This document shows, piece by piece, positions 27,252-35,623 of a DNA stretch of 56,533 nucleotides. Each line of letters begins with the position of its first letter. Within the stretch, counting starts at the first letter, position 1. Under the pieces are notes generated by a model, which worked only from the letters and a program-made list of their open reading frames with translations, ran no database searches and had not been told where the DNA came from. The DNA comes from Saprospiraceae bacterium (lineage in GTDB: Bacteria > Bacteroidota > Bacteroidia > Chitinophagales > Saprospiraceae): positions 1 to 56,533 of the forward strand of contig JAGQWR010000008.1 of assembly GCA_020437105.1 (NCBI GenBank), given 5' to 3'. The position numbers and the translations under genes were made by a program.

Positions 27252-28247
27252 ATGAAGGCTATTATTCCCGTTGCCGGGGCTGGAACAAATCTCAGACCCC
27301 TGACTTATACCCAACCTAAACCGCTGATCCCGGTAGCTGGTAAGCCTATTATTTCCTTTATTATTGATCAGCTTACAGATTGTGGGGTAGAGGAGTTTGT
27401 CTTTGTGATCGGATACCTGGGAGAGAAGATCCGCAATTTTGTTGAAGAGGCTTACCCGGACTTAAAAAAGACCTTCGTAAACCAGGGTATAAGAGAAGGC
27501 TCCGGTCATGCTATCTGGACGGCTCGGGAGGAGATTCGGGGAGCCGATGAAATTATTATATTTTTTGGTGATACCATTGTTGATCTGGATTTTGATAAAT
27601 TTTTAAGTACACCTGATTCCTGTATCGCCGTACAGGAAGTACCAGAACCAGGCAGTTTTGGGGTAGTGGAAATAAATCGGAAAGAACAGGTTATACGCGC
27701 CGAAGAAAAGCCGAAAATTCCGATGTCAAATTTGGCCATGGTCGGTTTTTATAAAATCAGGGAACCTGATATCCTGCTGGATGCACTGGATTATAATATC
27801 CAAAATAACATCCGGACAGATGGTGAGTTTCCACTCACAGACGGGCTCATGGGTATGATTGAGCGTGGAAGACGCATATCTATATTACGCGTGGATCGCT
27901 GGTTTGATTGCGGACAAAAAGAGGTACTGCTAGAAACCAACGCCCTCTTGTTGGATAAAGCCGGTTATGCTTCCACAGATTTGCCCAATTATGAAAATAC
28001 CATCATTATCCATCCGGTAACCATCGGGGTAAATTGCGACATTAAGAACTCCATCATTGGCCCGCACGTTACCATCGGTTCTCATGCAAAGATTTCCTCA
28101 GCTATTATCAAAAACTCGATTATTGGCAATTATGCCGGTCTAAAGGAAGTCGTGCTGGAAGGGTCTGTTATTGGGAATGATACCAGTATTACAGGCCTGG
28201 GCCAACGACTAAACATTGGGGATAATACCGAGATCGATTTCCGTTAA
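27252..28247 (+). CDS. Sugar-phosphate nucleotidyltransferase with left-handed beta-helix tail
   Basis: A 331-residue cytosolic enzyme of the glucose-1-phosphate nucleotidylyltransferase family, which makes NDP-sugars for surface polysaccharides. The N-terminal Rossmann-like domain has MKAIIPVAGAGTNLRPLTYT, QPKPLIPVAGKPII, the metal-binding FFGDTIVDLDFD (Asp near residue 107) and DGEFPLTDGLMGMI. The C-terminal hexapeptide-like repeats (from about residue 245) run IIGPHVTIGSHAKIS and IIKNSIIGNYAGL. In the signature G-x-G-T-R-L-R-P the first Arg is Asn here, a residue that normally helps catalysis. The sugar and nucleotide are not predictable. It follows the atp terminator and is convergent with the polyferredoxin gene, the stop codons being six bases apart. 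Confidence 0.88.
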   Translation: MKAIIPVAGAGTNLRPLTYTQPKPLIPVAGKPIISFIIDQLTDCGVEEFVFVIGYLGEKIRNFVEEAYPDLKKTFVNQGIREGSGHAIWTAREEIRGADEIIIFFGDTIVDLDFDKFLSTPDSCIAVQEVPEPGSFGVVEINRKEQVIRAEEKPKIPMSNLAMVGFYKIREPDILLDALDYNIQNNIRTDGEFPLTDGLMGMIERGRRISILRVDRWFDCGQKEVLLETNALLLDKAGYASTDLPNYENTIIIHPVTIGVNCDIKNSIIGPHVTIGSHAKISSAIIKNSIIGNYAGLKEVVLEGSVIGNDTSITGLGQRLNIGDNTEIDFR

Positions 28248-28253
28248 TTCGAA

Positions 28254-30062
28254 TTAATCTAATAAACGTACTCCTTCCAAATCAATGTGGATAGCCCGCT
28301 CTTCGGTCGCTCTTTCATCAACCTCCGGCCCATTTTCCAAACGCAATACACCTCTTGGGCATACAGCAGAACAAACACCACAACCTACACAGGATGATCG
28401 AACGATATCCTGTCCGCGTTGTGCGTAAGCACGAACGTCAATGCCCATCTCACAATAAGTGGAGCAATTGCCACAGGAGATACACTGTCCGCCATTTGTG
28501 GTGATCCGGAAACGGGATTTAAAACGTTGTACCAGTCCGAGATAAGCTGCAAGGGGACAGCCAAAACGGCACCATACCCGGTTACCCATAAAGGGGTAAA
28601 AGCCGACACCTACAACACCGGAAAAGGCAGCACCGATACCAAAGCCATACCAGGACCGAAGCTGATAGGCATCGAGGTAGAGTACATTGCTGCTACTGAA
28701 TACGATCCCGTTCAACAGGGCAATTACAAACAGCGCAACGCTCACAGCAGCAGCCACATAAAAGGCTGTTTTGGGCATGCCATTCTTTTTTTTGTATTGC
28801 TGAAAAATCCAAACGGTGGCTCCAATTAGTAAAGCCAGTGCTGTCCAGATAAACCGGTCTTTTGTAATTAGACTACCCGATTCAGGCAGATAGGAATAGA
28901 GTACAGCAATAGTCATGACTACCGCAAAAACCAGCACGGAATGAATCATCCAGCGCTCTATCTTCCAGGCTTTCATGCGTTTATCAGATAGCTGGCGGTA
29001 AGGATCGCCAAGTGTTTCAGCTAGTCCGCCACAACCACAAACCCAGGAGCAATACCAGCGTTTGCCAAAAAAGTAGGTAATAAATGGCACGCCGATAGTA
29101 AACAAGGCAATACCCCAGAATAACAGAAAGAGTCCGAGTCCGCCTGATTCGGTTAGTTTATCGAGGCGATAATCAAAAAAGAAGGAATAATCCAGCGGCC
29201 ACATGTTTTTAAGGTCAACCGCCGGTTTATTTAGGAGTGCCATAATTTCCGGAATCAAAAAGGCGAAACTGGTTTGGAAAAACATCACACTCCCGGTGCG
29301 GATTATCTGGTATTTATTGTGTCGATACTTTACGATCATCCGGACACCCATCACCAGGATGCAGATGGTATAAAGGAATCCATATAAAAACCATTGGGAA
29401 GCAGCTCCTCCGTTTAAGAACGTACTAATCGGATCAACCAGAAGTACCCAATTGACCATATGCTCGGGGAAGAAATATAATAACACGTAAAATCCAACCA
29501 GATAAATTCCTACTGTGATGCCCAACCAACCTTTTGAGTGTAAGGGGCTGTGGTAGATGTGGTTGTTTTTGATGCCACTGGATTCGCGTAGCTTTGGCAA
29601 GATATAGAGGAAGGCTCCCAGTATGCCGAGGCCAAAACTCAACCAGGCCAGGGTATTGCGGTGTTCCCGAATCGGACCAATGCTCGACGCTTTGGCCACA
29701 GCAAACTTCATGGATTTGATTTTGTCGTCTTTAAGGATGGTGTTCCAGTATTCGCCATCACTGGTGGTGAGTCCGAGGTTTGTTTCTACATCCTTTAAGA
29801 TATCAGCTTGCGCTGAATGCAGGCTTTCCGCGTAAGCGGCCATAAATTTGAAGCTATTTGGATACTCTGTGCTGCCAAGATTATCCAGGTAAGGCTCGAT
29901 AAAATTATATTGATACTCATTATTGACCTGTGCTTTTAAGACTTCTTTGTCGAGCTTGAAACCACTCATTCCAAGGGCGACAGTAAAAGTTATGAGAGCC
30001 GCTGAAAACAGAATGATACCGAGTATCTGTATTGGGTTTTTGCGATTGGATTTAGCAGACAT
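28254..30062 (-). CDS. Membrane-bound 4Fe-4S protein (NosR/NapH-like polyferredoxin)
   Basis: A 602-residue membrane electron carrier using ATG 30062; the frame extends five codons to a TTG. It has an N-terminal anchor helix (about 12-32), a periplasmic or cytoplasmic domain (about 35-140) and several membrane helices (about 145-490). Two cysteine motifs of the NosR/NapH type lie in the membrane part (WYCSWVCGCGG and RVWCRFGCPLAAYLG). The C-terminal part has two 4Fe-4S ferredoxin motifs: CISCGNCSTYCEMG and SCVGCGVCSAVCPRG. NosR itself has an N-terminal FMN domain that is not recognised here. It lies 35 bases behind the FAD oxidoreductase gene, suggesting that the flavoprotein and this protein pass electrons to each other. 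The final acceptor is unknown. Confidence 0.88.
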   Translation of the reverse strand: MSAKSNRKNPIQILGIILFSAALITFTVALGMSGFKLDKEVLKAQVNNEYQYNFIEPYLDNLGSTEYPNSFKFMAAYAESLHSAQADILKDVETNLGLTTSDGEYWNTILKDDKIKSMKFAVAKASSIGPIREHRNTLAWLSFGLGILGAFLYILPKLRESSGIKNNHIYHSPLHSKGWLGITVGIYLVGFYVLLYFFPEHMVNWVLLVDPISTFLNGGAASQWFLYGFLYTICILVMGVRMIVKYRHNKYQIIRTGSVMFFQTSFAFLIPEIMALLNKPAVDLKNMWPLDYSFFFDYRLDKLTESGGLGLFLLFWGIALFTIGVPFITYFFGKRWYCSWVCGCGGLAETLGDPYRQLSDKRMKAWKIERWMIHSVLVFAVVMTIAVLYSYLPESGSLITKDRFIWTALALLIGATVWIFQQYKKKNGMPKTAFYVAAAVSVALFVIALLNGIVFSSSNVLYLDAYQLRSWYGFGIGAAFSGVVGVGFYPFMGNRVWCRFGCPLAAYLGLVQRFKSRFRITTNGGQCISCGNCSTYCEMGIDVRAYAQRGQDIVRSSCVGCGVCSAVCPRGVLRLENGPEVDERATEERAIHIDLEGVRLLD

Positions 30063-30097
30063 ATTTATGTAGGTCAAATTGGATGAGTCAATGATAT

Positions 30098-31438
30098 TTA
30101 TGCGCGGCCCAGGAAATTTAGCACCGAAGCCAACTTTCTTTTTTGACGAGAATGTAGGGTTGAGCCTGTCATGTTGTTATATAAAGCAAGCACATCATCT
30201 TCATATTGACGATAGAACTCCGGATCGAAATTGGCGAGTTTCAGATCTTGTAAAACGGTTTCTATAGGTGTTTTTTCGGCTAGCCATTTTTCACAGACTT
30301 CGTGTCGGAATCGAACCCCCATCAGATTGAAGCCCAGGATATGACCATCCTCTTTGTGGTAGTTTAATCGAATACTTTTTTTGCCTCCCGGATGTTCCCA
30401 GTAGAGAGTATTATAGTTTTCCGGTAACATTGCCGGAACATCCCCGTAAACCTGATATTCGATATCAAAGAATTTAGCAGAATTAAACCAAATCCCGGGA
30501 TCATAGTTGATTTCGTGTCCGCAAATATTATACGCCACGGTTTCCCCCATCATGCGGCCAGTGTACCAGATCGCTTCGATCGGGCGACGGTCTTTTTGTG
30601 GGGATCGGAGTTGTGCGCAATCACCAATGGCATAAATGTCAGGTTGGTTGGTTTGGAGTTTTTGGTTGACCAAAATCCCGCGATCAATATCAATATCGGA
30701 AAAACGTAGGAAGTCAATATTTGGTGATACACCGGCTGTTAGTCCGACAAAACCACATTCAATTTTATCGCCATCGCTGGCCAGCGCCATTTTTACCTTT
30801 CCGGATCGTTCTCCCCAGATTTCCTTCAGTTCGGTTGATAATCGAAGGTCTATCCCATTTTCCAAAATCTCCCTGGTAACCATTTGAGACTCTTCAGGCG
30901 GGAGAACCATATTCCAAAAGCTGTCTTCCCGAACCAGGAACGTAACCGGGATATGGCGGGAGTGAAACATTTCAGCCATTTCGATGCCTATGAGGCCACC
31001 TCCTACTATGACGGCTTTTTTAAGACCCTCGCTGTGGCGTTCCATGGCTTCGAGATCTTGTTTATGGTAAAGGCCGTGCACACCGTCGAGGTCCTGTCCG
31101 GGCCAGCCAAATTTATTAGATTTTGATCCGACTGCCAGGATGAGTTTATCATACTCCAGGGTGGTGCCATCCTGAAAGCGCACTTGTTTTTGTCCTGGTA
31201 TTACCTCGTCAACATAATTGTTAACCAGATTGATGCGATTTTTTGCCCAAAAGTCATCCTCATAGGGCTTGGTGTCTTCAAAGCGCATGTGACCCATAAA
31301 GACATACATCAAAGCTGTTCTGGAGAAAAAATGATCAGCTTCTCCGGAGATGATTGTAATCTCGTGATCGCTGAGTTTCCGAATTTGACGGGCAGCAGTA
31401 ACCCCGCTGATCCCGTTTCCGATAATAAGTATATGCAT
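30098..31438 (-). CDS. NAD(P)/FAD-dependent oxidoreductase (pyridine nucleotide-disulfide family)
   Basis: A 446-residue flavoprotein. The FAD-binding Rossmann fold begins at the N-terminus (ILIIGNGISGVTAARQIRK). The NAD(P)-binding fold lies near residue 142 (KAVIVGGGLIGIEMAEMF). The second FAD motif is QPDIYAIGDCAQL (about 285). There is no redox-active CxxxxC pair near the N-terminus, so it resembles the rubredoxin/ferredoxin reductase and NirB N-terminal group. It is the first gene of a two-gene unit with the membrane polyferredoxin, which could receive NAD(P)H electrons from it. No signal peptide is seen. Confidence 0.9.
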   Translation of the reverse strand: MHILIIGNGISGVTAARQIRKLSDHEITIISGEADHFFSRTALMYVFMGHMRFEDTKPYEDDFWAKNRINLVNNYVDEVIPGQKQVRFQDGTTLEYDKLILAVGSKSNKFGWPGQDLDGVHGLYHKQDLEAMERHSEGLKKAVIVGGGLIGIEMAEMFHSRHIPVTFLVREDSFWNMVLPPEESQMVTREILENGIDLRLSTELKEIWGERSGKVKMALASDGDKIECGFVGLTAGVSPNIDFLRFSDIDIDRGILVNQKLQTNQPDIYAIGDCAQLRSPQKDRRPIEAIWYTGRMMGETVAYNICGHEINYDPGIWFNSAKFFDIEYQVYGDVPAMLPENYNTLYWEHPGGKKSIRLNYHKEDGHILGFNLMGVRFRHEVCEKWLAEKTPIETVLQDLKLANFDPEFYRQYEDDVLALYNNMTGSTLHSRQKRKLASVLNFLGRA

Positions 31439-31576
31439 AGAAGTAGATAAATTCGACTTTAGATCGGGCGTGAATCTAAAAATAGAAACTTGTGTGAAAT
31501 ATTAGGTCATTTACCGTAGAAAGAGATACACCTCAGAATTATCCTTTTGTAAAAGTGGTCCTTCACTGGAGGGTAG

Positions 31577-31610
31577 ATTGTCCGGAAATGGACAATGCAG
31601 CAGGCTGCAT
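31577..31610. repeat. Two adjacent inverted repeats
   Basis: ATTGTCC (31577-31583) pairs with GGACAAT (31590-31596), and ATGCAGC (31595-31601) pairs with GCTGCAT (31604-31610). The last AT of the first overlaps the second. There is no T-run, so an operator or RNA structure is more likely than a terminator. Confidence 0.65.
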
Positions 31611-31691
31611 GTACCCAAAGTAGGGGCTTAGGTCAGCAAACCGACAATTTCATAAAATGCTTATATGAGTAAGGATTCGAATGATTTTGAT

Positions 31692-31699
31692 TACCTTTG
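31692..31699 (+). promoter_or_regulatory. -7 promoter box of the Omp28-like gene
   Basis: TACCTTTG is an exact consensus match, 72 bases before the start codon. It leaves a leader of roughly 65 bases. Confidence 0.65.
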
Positions 31700-31771
31700 G
31701 ATATTCGTAAGGCCTCGTTTTACGTCTGACAAATTTGGCCAATATTCGTTTCAATAAAATAAAACTATTAC

Positions 31772-33685
31772 ATGAAAAAGCTTTTTACGTTCGCTTTTGC
31801 ATTATTCGCAAGTGCCTCTTTGATGGCACAGATTTATGTGAATGAAACTTTTGAAAGTGGTTCTATGCCTGCAGGCTGGAGCCAGACTTCTTTAGCTACC
31901 GATGGCGGTTGGCTGTTTGGTACTGCTTCTGATTTGGGAAGTACTTACTGGACTCCAGACGACAATGGTGGAAAATTTGCTGCAACCAACGATGATAATT
32001 GTGATTGCGACAAGTCTTCTGATCGCCTGGCAATGCCAGCGATTGATGTTTCTGGTGCTTCAGCGCTTTACCTGAGCCTGGATGCAAACTTTGGTGGATT
32101 TACTTACGGTTACACCGAAACTGCATGGGTTGAGTACTCAAATGACGGTGGTACTACATGGGAAGTTGCTGGTGAGATCGCCGGATCTGGTGACAACACC
32201 TGGAATTCACAATCTTGGGACCTTTCTGGTTTAGTAGGTGGTTCAAATCTTATAGTCGCTATCCGTTACAATGACGGTACTGGCTGGTTGTATGGCCTTG
32301 GTATTGACAATGTGAAACTGTACTCTTCACTTCCTGGTGATAATGTTAAACTTGATGCTTCTATTGGAGGTGGCAAGTATAACCTGACTGGAGGTAATGT
32401 ACCAGTTGAATATACAATCACAAACGTAGGTGGTAACAACATCACCGCTGTTGATGTTACCTGGACTGATGGTACTTCCAGCTACACTGACAACCTGAGC
32501 GGTTTGAATATTGCTCCTGGTGCCTCAGTAAACTACACACACGGTACAGCTGTGGAAATTACTGACGCTGTGAAATATGTTATTGATGTTACTGCAGAAA
32601 ACCCTAACGGTGTTGCAGATAGTGACGACAGTGACAATGATGTTTCTCTGGCTACTTTCGGTATTTCTTTTGCCGGAACAAAAAGAGTTATTGCTGAAGA
32701 GGCTACAGGTACATGGTGTGGCTGGTGCCCACGTGGATTTGTATTCATGGAGCAATTGGGTACTGATTACCCGGAAACTTTCATCGGTATCGCTGTACAC
32801 AATGGTGACCCAATGACTGTTGCTGCATATGACAACGGCGAAACAAGCTTCCCAGGATTCACTGGTTTCCCATCTGTAGTATTTGATCGGGCTGAAATCG
32901 TTGATCCTTCTGATATGCCAGCTGCTTACAATAATTATATTAATGATATTGTACCTGCAGATGTTGTCGTTTCTGTAGCTGATTTCGATCCTGTTAGCCG
33001 CGAGCTTTCTATGAATGCAAAAGTTACTTTTGCTACTCAGATGAGTGCTTCTGATTACCGCTTGAATGTAATGCTTGTAGAAGACGGTGTTACTGGTACA
33101 GGTTCTGGTTACAACCAGGCTAACTACTATGCTGGCGGTGGTGCTGGTACTATGGGTGGCTGGGAAAGCCTTCCAGGTACTGTTCCTGCAGCTGACATGA
33201 TCTATGACGACGTTGCTCGTGATATCCTTGGTGGCTGGGCTGGTTTCCCAGGTGCTACTGCTGTAGTTGCTGGTGATCAGGTTGTTTGGGAAGATACTTA
33301 CACCGTACCTGCTGATTGGGATGAAAGCAATCTGGAAGTTGTTTTCACTTTGATCGACGGACAAACTGGTGCATTTATCACTGGTGCTACTAAAATGGTT
33401 GGAGAACCAAGTGCAGTAGAAGAAATTGAGGCTTTGACTGATGTACGTGTAACGCCTAACCCAACTTCAGGTGTTGCTGAACTTCAATTGAATTTCACAG
33501 AAGCTGTTGACGTAAACATTAGCGTATTGAATGCTATTGGTCAAACAGTTTATACTGCTGATTATAACAATACACTTGGTGACCGTTACCAGCTTGACCT
33601 GAGCAATCAGGCATCTGGTGTTTACCACGTACGTGTTGTTGTTGATGGTCAAATTCACACAGAGCGTTTGGTGCTTCAGCACTAG
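31772..33685 (+). CDS. Secreted Omp28-like protein with choice-of-anchor J domain and T9SS type A sorting domain
   Basis: A 637-residue exported protein. Signal peptide about 1-20 (LMAQ) is followed by a choice-of-anchor J-like sandwich (about 22-190; NETFESGSMPAGWSQ, WLFGT, WVEYSNDGGTTWE). Next comes a CARDB-like beta domain (about 195-300), then an Omp28/thioredoxin-like region (about 300-545) with TGTWCGWCPRG, whose Cys316 and Cys319 form a thioredoxin-type CxxC. Residues about 560-637 are a T9SS type A domain (VTPNPTSGVAEL, VLNAIGQTVY, SGVYHVRVVVDG). The codons strongly favour U-ending forms (GCT, GGT, GTT, ACT) compared with neighbours, suggesting high expression. A terminator follows. 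The CxxC could give thiol redox activity at the surface, but this is unproven. Confidence 0.88.
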   Translation: MKKLFTFAFALFASASLMAQIYVNETFESGSMPAGWSQTSLATDGGWLFGTASDLGSTYWTPDDNGGKFAATNDDNCDCDKSSDRLAMPAIDVSGASALYLSLDANFGGFTYGYTETAWVEYSNDGGTTWEVAGEIAGSGDNTWNSQSWDLSGLVGGSNLIVAIRYNDGTGWLYGLGIDNVKLYSSLPGDNVKLDASIGGGKYNLTGGNVPVEYTITNVGGNNITAVDVTWTDGTSSYTDNLSGLNIAPGASVNYTHGTAVEITDAVKYVIDVTAENPNGVADSDDSDNDVSLATFGISFAGTKRVIAEEATGTWCGWCPRGFVFMEQLGTDYPETFIGIAVHNGDPMTVAAYDNGETSFPGFTGFPSVVFDRAEIVDPSDMPAAYNNYINDIVPADVVVSVADFDPVSRELSMNAKVTFATQMSASDYRLNVMLVEDGVTGTGSGYNQANYYAGGGAGTMGGWESLPGTVPAADMIYDDVARDILGGWAGFPGATAVVAGDQVVWEDTYTVPADWDESNLEVVFTLIDGQTGAFITGATKMVGEPSAVEEIEALTDVRVTPNPTSGVAELQLNFTEAVDVNISVLNAIGQTVYTADYNNTLGDRYQLDLSNQASGVYHVRVVVDGQIHTERLVLQH

Positions 33686-33712
33686 GACCTGTGGTCTTTG
33701 ATTCAAATTGAT

Positions 33713-33753
33713 AACAAAGCCGCTCCGACTCGTCGGGGCGGCTTTGTTGATTT
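33713..33753 (+). terminator. Terminator after the Omp28-like gene
   Basis: A 17-bp stem (33713-33729 pairing with 33732-33748, one G-U pair; core AAAGCCGC/GCGGCTTT) is followed by a T-rich tail. It lies 27 bases after the stop. Confidence 0.85.
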
Positions 33754-33869
33754 TATAAGCAGCAACTAAAATTGCTTTCTGGCTGTTAAGAAAGTTATAA
33801 AGTCTTGCTAGGAAGCCGACAGTTTCTAAAAATGTAATAGCTTCAATCCTGTAATTGTAGAGAAATACG

Positions 33870-33877
33870 TACTTTTG
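33870..33877 (+). promoter_or_regulatory. -7 promoter box of the first tandem T9SS gene
   Basis: TACTTTTG matches TAnnTTTG exactly and lies 27 bases upstream of the start codon. Confidence 0.55.
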
Positions 33878-33904
33878 TTAAAACGAAATTGAAAAATTCT
33901 GCAC

Positions 33905-34651
33905 ATGAAGCAAATTATACTCCTGTTTTCTGCTATTATTCTTCCTCTCTTTGCGATCGCACAGATCGAGGTTCAAATTGAACCAGACCCAACAGTCTAT
34001 GAGTTCTCTTTTGGAATAAACGAATTGGCCAATGATTTTTATCTGGAGCCGGTTGCACATGCTACTATAACCAACACTTCGACTACTGAAACATTCACAA
34101 TGGTTTGGGTGCGCGAAATAATTTCCGCTCCGGAGGAATGGGAATACCGTACTTGTGATAACACACAATGTTACCCAACTTTTATGGACACCAACTGGGC
34201 GCCTCCTGCTACTATAATGGAAGACCTCGTTGTCCTTGCTCCAGGTGAAACAAGTTTGTTGGACATGCACGTACTTCCACGTCACACACCTGGTTGTGGT
34301 GTGATCAGATTGTCAATCTATTCTTTAGATGATCTGGTTAATACAATTGCAGTAGTTGATTATGATGTTTGCATAGCAACATTCAATTCTGTATCAGAAA
34401 AAGAAATTTCAAGCTTACAGGTATATCCAAATCCAACAACAGACTTCTTTATGTTAGGAGGTGATAATGTTGTTGATCAGGTTGTTGTTTATAACCTGTT
34501 AGGCCGTCAGGTACGTAGCTTTAATGCATATCAAAATGCACGCTATGACTTGTCCAGTCTGCCTAACGGATTTTATCTGGTAAGTTTGCTAAACGAAGAA
34601 GCAGGTACACTCAAGACAGTACGTCTGAGCAAGCGGGCTTTCCGTCCGTAG
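33905..34651 (+). CDS. Secreted T9SS type A protein, tandem paralogue 1
   Basis: A 248-residue exported protein. Signal peptide about 1-20 (FAIAQ), a beta-rich unassigned domain (about 21-160; MVWVREIISAPEEWEYRTC, DTNWAPPATIMED), and a T9SS type A domain (about 170-248; VYPNPTTDFFMLGGD, VVYNLLGRQVRSF). The central domain looks like an immunoglobulin-like fold with two cysteines in the CDNTQCYPTFM segment. It is a tandem duplicate of 34774-35508. The sorting-domain DNA of the two is about 93% identical, whereas the central parts differ more. A terminator follows it, so each copy has its own transcript end. The function is unknown. Confidence 0.83.
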   Translation: MKQIILLFSAIILPLFAIAQIEVQIEPDPTVYEFSFGINELANDFYLEPVAHATITNTSTTETFTMVWVREIISAPEEWEYRTCDNTQCYPTFMDTNWAPPATIMEDLVVLAPGETSLLDMHVLPRHTPGCGVIRLSIYSLDDLVNTIAVVDYDVCIATFNSVSEKEISSLQVYPNPTTDFFMLGGDNVVDQVVVYNLLGRQVRSFNAYQNARYDLSSLPNGFYLVSLLNEEAGTLKTVRLSKRAFRP

Positions 34652-34674
34652 GTATATTCTTTCTTATGTGCAGG

Positions 34675-34711
34675 AAAAAGCCCGGAGCCTTTGCTTCGGG
34701 CTTTTTTTTTT
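34675..34711 (+). terminator. Terminator between the tandem T9SS paralogues
   Basis: AAAAAGCCCGGAG (34675-34687) pairs with CTTCGGGCTTTTT with one G-U pair, and the tail is a long T-run to 34711. Confidence 0.88.
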
Positions 34712-34773
34712 GGATTGGTCATCAGGCTCGATGTAATAGTGTATTTTAGCTAACCTAACTACAAGATCCACAC

Positions 34774-35508
34774 ATGAAGCAATTTATACTTCTCGTTTTA
34801 GTTTTTATCCTCCCACAGTTATCGTTGGCCCAGATTGAGGTCGAGGTTCTTCCGGATCCGCTCGTGTTCGAGTTTGAACTGGAGGGTAATGATCCGTTTC
34901 AGAGTGTGTTTGCGCCTGTTATCATAAAAAATATTTCGATTTACGACACATTGGCAATGGTTTGGGTGCGGGAGGTGATTTCTGCTCCGGAGGAATGGAG
35001 CTCATTTGTTTGTGATTATTCACAGTGTTTCCCAAGTTATATGGACAGCAACTGGATGCCGCCAGCAACTCCAATAGAAGACATTCCAGTTTTAGCGCCA
35101 GGTGAAGAAAGCGTTTTTAATTTGTATGTCCATACAAACCAAGTTCCCGGCGAAGCAGTCATTCAGTTTTGTATTTATGATCTGTATGATCTTGATACAC
35201 CTATTATATGCCCGGAATTTAATATTACGGTTTCCGGGTTCACAGCTGTTTCAGACAAGGAAATTTCAAGCTTACAGGTATATCCAAATCCAACAACAGA
35301 CTTCTTTATGTTAGGAGGTGATACTGTTGTTGATCAGGTTGTTGTTTATAACCTGTTAGGTCGCCAGGTACGTAGCTTTCATGCATATCAAAATGCACGC
35401 TATGATCTGTCCGGCCTGCCTGATGGAATTTACCTGGTAAGTCTGCTAAACGAAGAAGCAGGTACGCTCAAGACAGTACGTCTGAGTAAGCGGGCTTTTC
35501 GTCCGTAG
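34774..35508 (+). CDS. Secreted T9SS type A protein, tandem paralogue 2
   Basis: A 244-residue paralogue of the preceding gene. Signal peptide about 1-20 (LSLAQ) is followed by a beta-rich domain (MVWVREVISAPEEW, DYSQCFPSYMDSNWMPPAT, VLAPGEESVFNLYV). The T9SS type A domain (about 165-244; VYPNPTTDFFMLGGDTV, LLGRQVRSFHAY) ends SKRAFRP, the same as paralogue 1. The last about 245 bases differ from paralogue 1 at only about 16 positions by eye, while the upstream domain is clearly diverged. That suggests recent sharing of the sorting-domain DNA. No promoter box with exact consensus was found; TATTTTAG at 34742 is a weak candidate. Confidence 0.83.
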   Translation: MKQFILLVLVFILPQLSLAQIEVEVLPDPLVFEFELEGNDPFQSVFAPVIIKNISIYDTLAMVWVREVISAPEEWSSFVCDYSQCFPSYMDSNWMPPATPIEDIPVLAPGEESVFNLYVHTNQVPGEAVIQFCIYDLYDLDTPIICPEFNITVSGFTAVSDKEISSLQVYPNPTTDFFMLGGDTVVDQVVVYNLLGRQVRSFHAYQNARYDLSGLPDGIYLVSLLNEEAGTLKTVRLSKRAFRP

Positions 35509-35540
35509 GTACTTAAAATGCAAAAAAAAATAACATGAGT

Positions 35541-35576
35541 CATCCCGAATTTTAGAGCGATCTGAAATTCGGGATG
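35541..35576. terminator. Inverted repeat, possible terminator of the second tandem T9SS gene
   Basis: CATCCCGAATTT (35541-35552) pairs with AAATTCGGGATG (35565-35576), with a 12-base loop. The tail after it (TATAGTT) is not a real T-run, so the terminator role is doubtful. Confidence 0.45.
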
Positions 35577-35623
35577 TATAGTTATAGAAGGGAGCAATAT
35601 GAATCCAGTAATTCCAGGTGTCA

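Larger units (their letters stand above)
31439..31771. other. 333-base intergenic region with twin hairpins and promoter
   Basis: No gene is visible. Two adjacent inverted repeats lie at 31577-31610: ATTGTCC/GGACAAT and ATGCAGC/GCTGCAT, sharing two bases. A consensus -7 box follows at 31692. The first gene on each side points away from the region, so either transcript could use the palindromes as an operator. Confidence 0.55.
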
